A stretch of 64,000 nucleotides of DNA, taken from NCBI GenBank assembly GCA_965218625.1, contig CBDCLG010000020.1:372001-436000 (forward strand). Reading direction: 5' to 3'. Below, one piece after another: positions 62,036-64,000 of this stretch. The position numbers and the translations under genes were made by a program. Within the stretch, counting starts at the first letter, position 1. Each line of letters begins with the position of its first letter. Source of the stretch: Bin5 sp965218625 (GTDB taxonomy: Bacteria; Chloroflexota; Anaerolineae; Caldilineales; Caldilineaceae). A model generated the notes under the pieces. That model saw only the letters and a program-made list of their open reading frames with translations. It was not told the DNA's origin and made no database searches.

Positions 62036-63424
62036 ATGGCGACCAAGCGAGACATGAATCGACGAGATTTTTTGCGTGGTTCGGCAGGTCTGGCAGCGGG
62101 GATTCTGGCCACGGCTTGCGCTCCGACCGAAACGGCTCCTGCAGAGGGGACGGCGGCGGAAGAGATGCCTGAGGAGATGGAGATCGAACTCGCCTTTTCG
62201 CACTGGTGGGGCGATTACTTCGGCGACGTTACCCAGATGATCCCAATTTTCACCGAAAAGACCGGGGTCAAGGTGCAGGAGCAGCCCAGCCCGTTTGGCG
62301 GCTATCATGACAAACTCCTCACGCAGCTTGTTGGCGGGACCGCTCCTGACGCGTTTCTGGCCGACACCTTCTTCAACGGTACTTTCTTCCCCAGCGGCCT
62401 TTGGGCCCCCCTCGACGAAGCTCTCAATCTGGCAGACCTCGACTTTGACAAGTTCGCGGTTGACCCGTGGGTTGAGACCGCATATGAAGGCACCGTCTAC
62501 GCGCTGTCCATCTTCCTGCAGGAAGCCCAGTTGATCTGGATCAACAAGGAGATGGCGGACGAGACGGGAATCGACCTGCCGGTCTGGGGCTCGGACCATT
62601 TCGACACCTGGGACTGGGACGATTTCCACAACTTCATCACGGCGGGCACCAAGCGCAAGGACGACGGCACCATCGAGCAGTATGGCTGGGGCCAGGTCTA
62701 CAGCTCGATGTGGTGGGGACCGCACTCCTGGATCCACCAAAACGGCGGAGAGCTGTTCGATGAAGGGATCTGGACCTACCAGGAGACGGAGACGCTGATC
62801 CACGAGCCGCAGTTTGTCGAGATGATGGACCGGTTGCTCAGCTTGACGACAACCGACAAGGTTGGGCCGACGATGGCCTCGGAAGAGGTTGTCGAGGGCG
62901 GCACGTACCGTTCAAAGCTGGCGATGAGCAAGCTGGGCACGTCGGCCTTTGTCGACAACGTACTCGACTTCGAGCAGTATGTGATTCACCTGCCGTGGAC
63001 GCTGCGCAGGGGCCACGGCATAGGCGCGAATCACAACGCGGCCAACGCCGCCAGCGATCACCTTGAGGAAGCGCTTCAGCTGGTGATCATGATGGCAACC
63101 GACTGGGAAATGCAGCAGCAGTACACCAACCTGGCAGGGCAGTCTCCCTACGAGACGGTGGCGCACATCGAGGCCGCCCCCGAAGGACCGGCCAAGGACG
63201 TGGACCTGATGGCAATCTCCCGGATCGAGGGAATGTCGACGATCCCGGAGAATACCGAGCCCTTTGCCTGGCGCTGCGGCTGGTACGGCATCGAGCCGTT
63301 TGTTTTCCGTGACCGGATGGCCGAGGCGATGCAGGAAGTCCTGCTCGGCGAAAAGACGACGCAAGAGTCGATGGACGATGCCAAGGCCGAGTTCGACGCT
63401 CACCTGGCCGAGGCTCGGAGCTAG
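62036..63424 (+). CDS. Sugar ABC transporter solute-binding lipoprotein, family 1, Tat signal (copy 2)
   Basis: A 462-residue paralogue of the protein at 53277-54653. It shares the twin-arginine and lipobox N-terminus (MNRRDFLRGSAGLAAGILAT then AC), the SHWWGDYFGDVTQMIPIFTE opening, YEGTVYALSIFLQEAQLIWI and a closing FRDRMAEAMQEVLLGEKTTQ. AAGGAG lies about 10 bases before ATG 62036; the longer frame to 61991 is rejected because it would mask the signal peptide. Permease genes do not follow: a hairpin and an IS5-type element do. It may serve the permeases at 55-57 kb. Confidence 0.93.
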   Translation: MATKRDMNRRDFLRGSAGLAAGILATACAPTETAPAEGTAAEEMPEEMEIELAFSHWWGDYFGDVTQMIPIFTEKTGVKVQEQPSPFGGYHDKLLTQLVGGTAPDAFLADTFFNGTFFPSGLWAPLDEALNLADLDFDKFAVDPWVETAYEGTVYALSIFLQEAQLIWINKEMADETGIDLPVWGSDHFDTWDWDDFHNFITAGTKRKDDGTIEQYGWGQVYSSMWWGPHSWIHQNGGELFDEGIWTYQETETLIHEPQFVEMMDRLLSLTTTDKVGPTMASEEVVEGGTYRSKLAMSKLGTSAFVDNVLDFEQYVIHLPWTLRRGHGIGANHNAANAASDHLEEALQLVIMMATDWEMQQQYTNLAGQSPYETVAHIEAAPEGPAKDVDLMAISRIEGMSTIPENTEPFAWRCGWYGIEPFVFRDRMAEAMQEVLLGEKTTQESMDDAKAEFDAHLAEARS

Positions 63425-63541
63425 AATTGCCGTCTGATTGATGCGGCCGCCGGCAGGTCGCGTCAACAGGAGCAAGACGACCGTTCGCACAGGCGAGGAC
63501 GGATCAGACCGCCGAACCTCGCGGACAACCCCAATTGCAAT

Positions 63542-63588
63542 GTCATGGAAACGTTGTTCGCGCTTCAGCGCGGCAGCGTTTCCATGAC
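63542..63588 (+). terminator. Strong hairpin downstream of second binding-protein gene
   Basis: A perfect 12-bp stem (GTCATGGAAACG, 63542-63553, with CGTTTCCATGAC, 63577-63588) encloses a 5-bp stem CGCGC/GCGCG with a TTCA loop. CGGCTTTTCCC follows, giving a short T-run. It may be a terminator or an mRNA stabiliser like the hairpin at 54669. The surrounding 63425-63722 contains no supported gene. Confidence 0.55.
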
Positions 63589-63722
63589 CGGCTTTTCCCG
63601 TCACATCCAGATGTGTGCCCAGCGGCTTGCAGCAGCTTTCAGGCGGGCTGCCTAAGCCACCGTACCGCAACGAAACGGCTCTATGCGTCCAAACAGAATC
63701 GCGCCCGCTCGCAAGATGCCTA

Positions 63723-64000
63723 GGGATACTCTGAACAAGTCTGATTGATTGTGGCATAATACTGCATTAGTGGGCGTGCGACAGGAAAATGGGGGAAGAG
63801 GACAATGGAGCAGCCGACATTTGGGGAGTTTACGAAAGCAAGAAACGCAAGACGCGTCGAAATTCCGGCGGATGGATGGTCTGATTCCGTGGCGTCGGCT
63901 GGAAGCGCATCCGGCCGCACTATCCCAAGGCGGGACGCGGCCGGCGGCCGTATCCGTTGTCGGTGATGCTGCGCATCTACTGTGTGCAGTTGTTCTACAA
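63723..64000 (+). mobile_element. IS5-family insertion sequence, left part, cut by window end
   Basis: A possible left end GGGATACTCTGAACAAGT begins after a CTAG-like site (63720-63723), 80 bases before a transposase-like frame. The right end lies outside the window, so inverted repeats and target duplication cannot be checked. Element identity rests on the transposase remnants. Confidence 0.55.
63805..64000 (+). pseudogene. IS5-family transposase, N-terminal part, frameshifted and incomplete
   Basis: Pieces of a DUF772-containing IS5 transposase N-terminus occur in three frames: EQPTFGEFTKARNARRVEI, then MDGLIPWRRLEA, then IRPHYPKAGRGRRPYPLSVM and LRIYCVQLFY. Two single-base frame changes within about 100 bases mean it cannot yield a working transposase as read. 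ATG at 63805 has GGGGGAAGAGG upstream. The gene continues beyond the window. Confidence 0.75.

Overview
The window reads as high-GC bacterial chromosome, densely coded, with long same-strand gene runs and several operons whose start and stop codons overlap. No rRNA, tRNA or CRISPR array was seen. Many ABC solute-binding lipoproteins with twin-arginine signals, sugar-phosphate isomerase/epimerases, Gfo/Idh/MocA and zinc dehydrogenases, a DUF6391-like protein and CPBP proteases suggest a heterotrophic Chloroflexota (Caldilinea/Anaerolineae-like, possibly host-associated or marine). That assignment is inference from gene content; no taxonomic marker was searched.

Layout. 0-10 kb, minus strand: transketolase, DUF6391-like protein, DNA polymerase III delta, an M16 peptidase homologue, an ABC-2 exporter (ATPase and two permeases), two NAD-dependent epimerase-like proteins and RNase HII, nearly without gaps. 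10-23 kb: a frameshifted ABC exporter, a metallophosphoesterase, a RodZ-like protein, an N-acetylmuramoyl-alanine amidase, a family-5 solute-binding protein with OppD/OppF ATPases, argininosuccinate lyase and two tandem CPBP proteases. 23-27 kb: a small cysteine-rich protein, a DUF1992 protein, a D-aminoacylase-like hydrolase, a class-A beta-lactamase-like hydrolase and a sugar isomerase.

27.5-33.5 kb: a three-gene, translationally coupled cassette of TerB-domain membrane protein, BrxD-like ATPase and Lhr-like helicase. It matches the Shango anti-phage architecture, looks AT-richer than its surroundings, and sits between a Gfo/Idh oxidoreductase and a TIM-barrel isomerase. 34-39.4 kb: a decayed RbsC permease, an orphan DUF104-like antitoxin, and a peptide-type ABC importer (permeases and binding protein) without ATPases. 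39.8-41.6 kb: a second AT-rich accessory pair, a RecF/OLD-like AAA ATPase overlapping a DUF4276 protein, a candidate two-gene defence system.

41.7-52.4 kb: a LarA-like racemase, isomerases, a frameshifted zinc dehydrogenase, an N,N-dimethylformamidase-like protein, then a plus-strand run of cytochrome P450, isomerase, zinc dehydrogenase and a divergent GroEL paralogue. 53-63.4 kb: a carbohydrate locus (Tat-lipoprotein binding protein, intercistronic hairpin, MalF/MalG-type permeases, sulfatase-like protein, GH127-like hydrolase, Asp-box repeat protein, second Tat-lipoprotein binding protein) that probably imports and trims a sulfated or otherwise decorated glycan. The window ends in a degenerate IS5-family element. 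Three genes (ABC exporter, zinc dehydrogenase, RbsC) are broken by single lesions, from either real decay or assembly errors.
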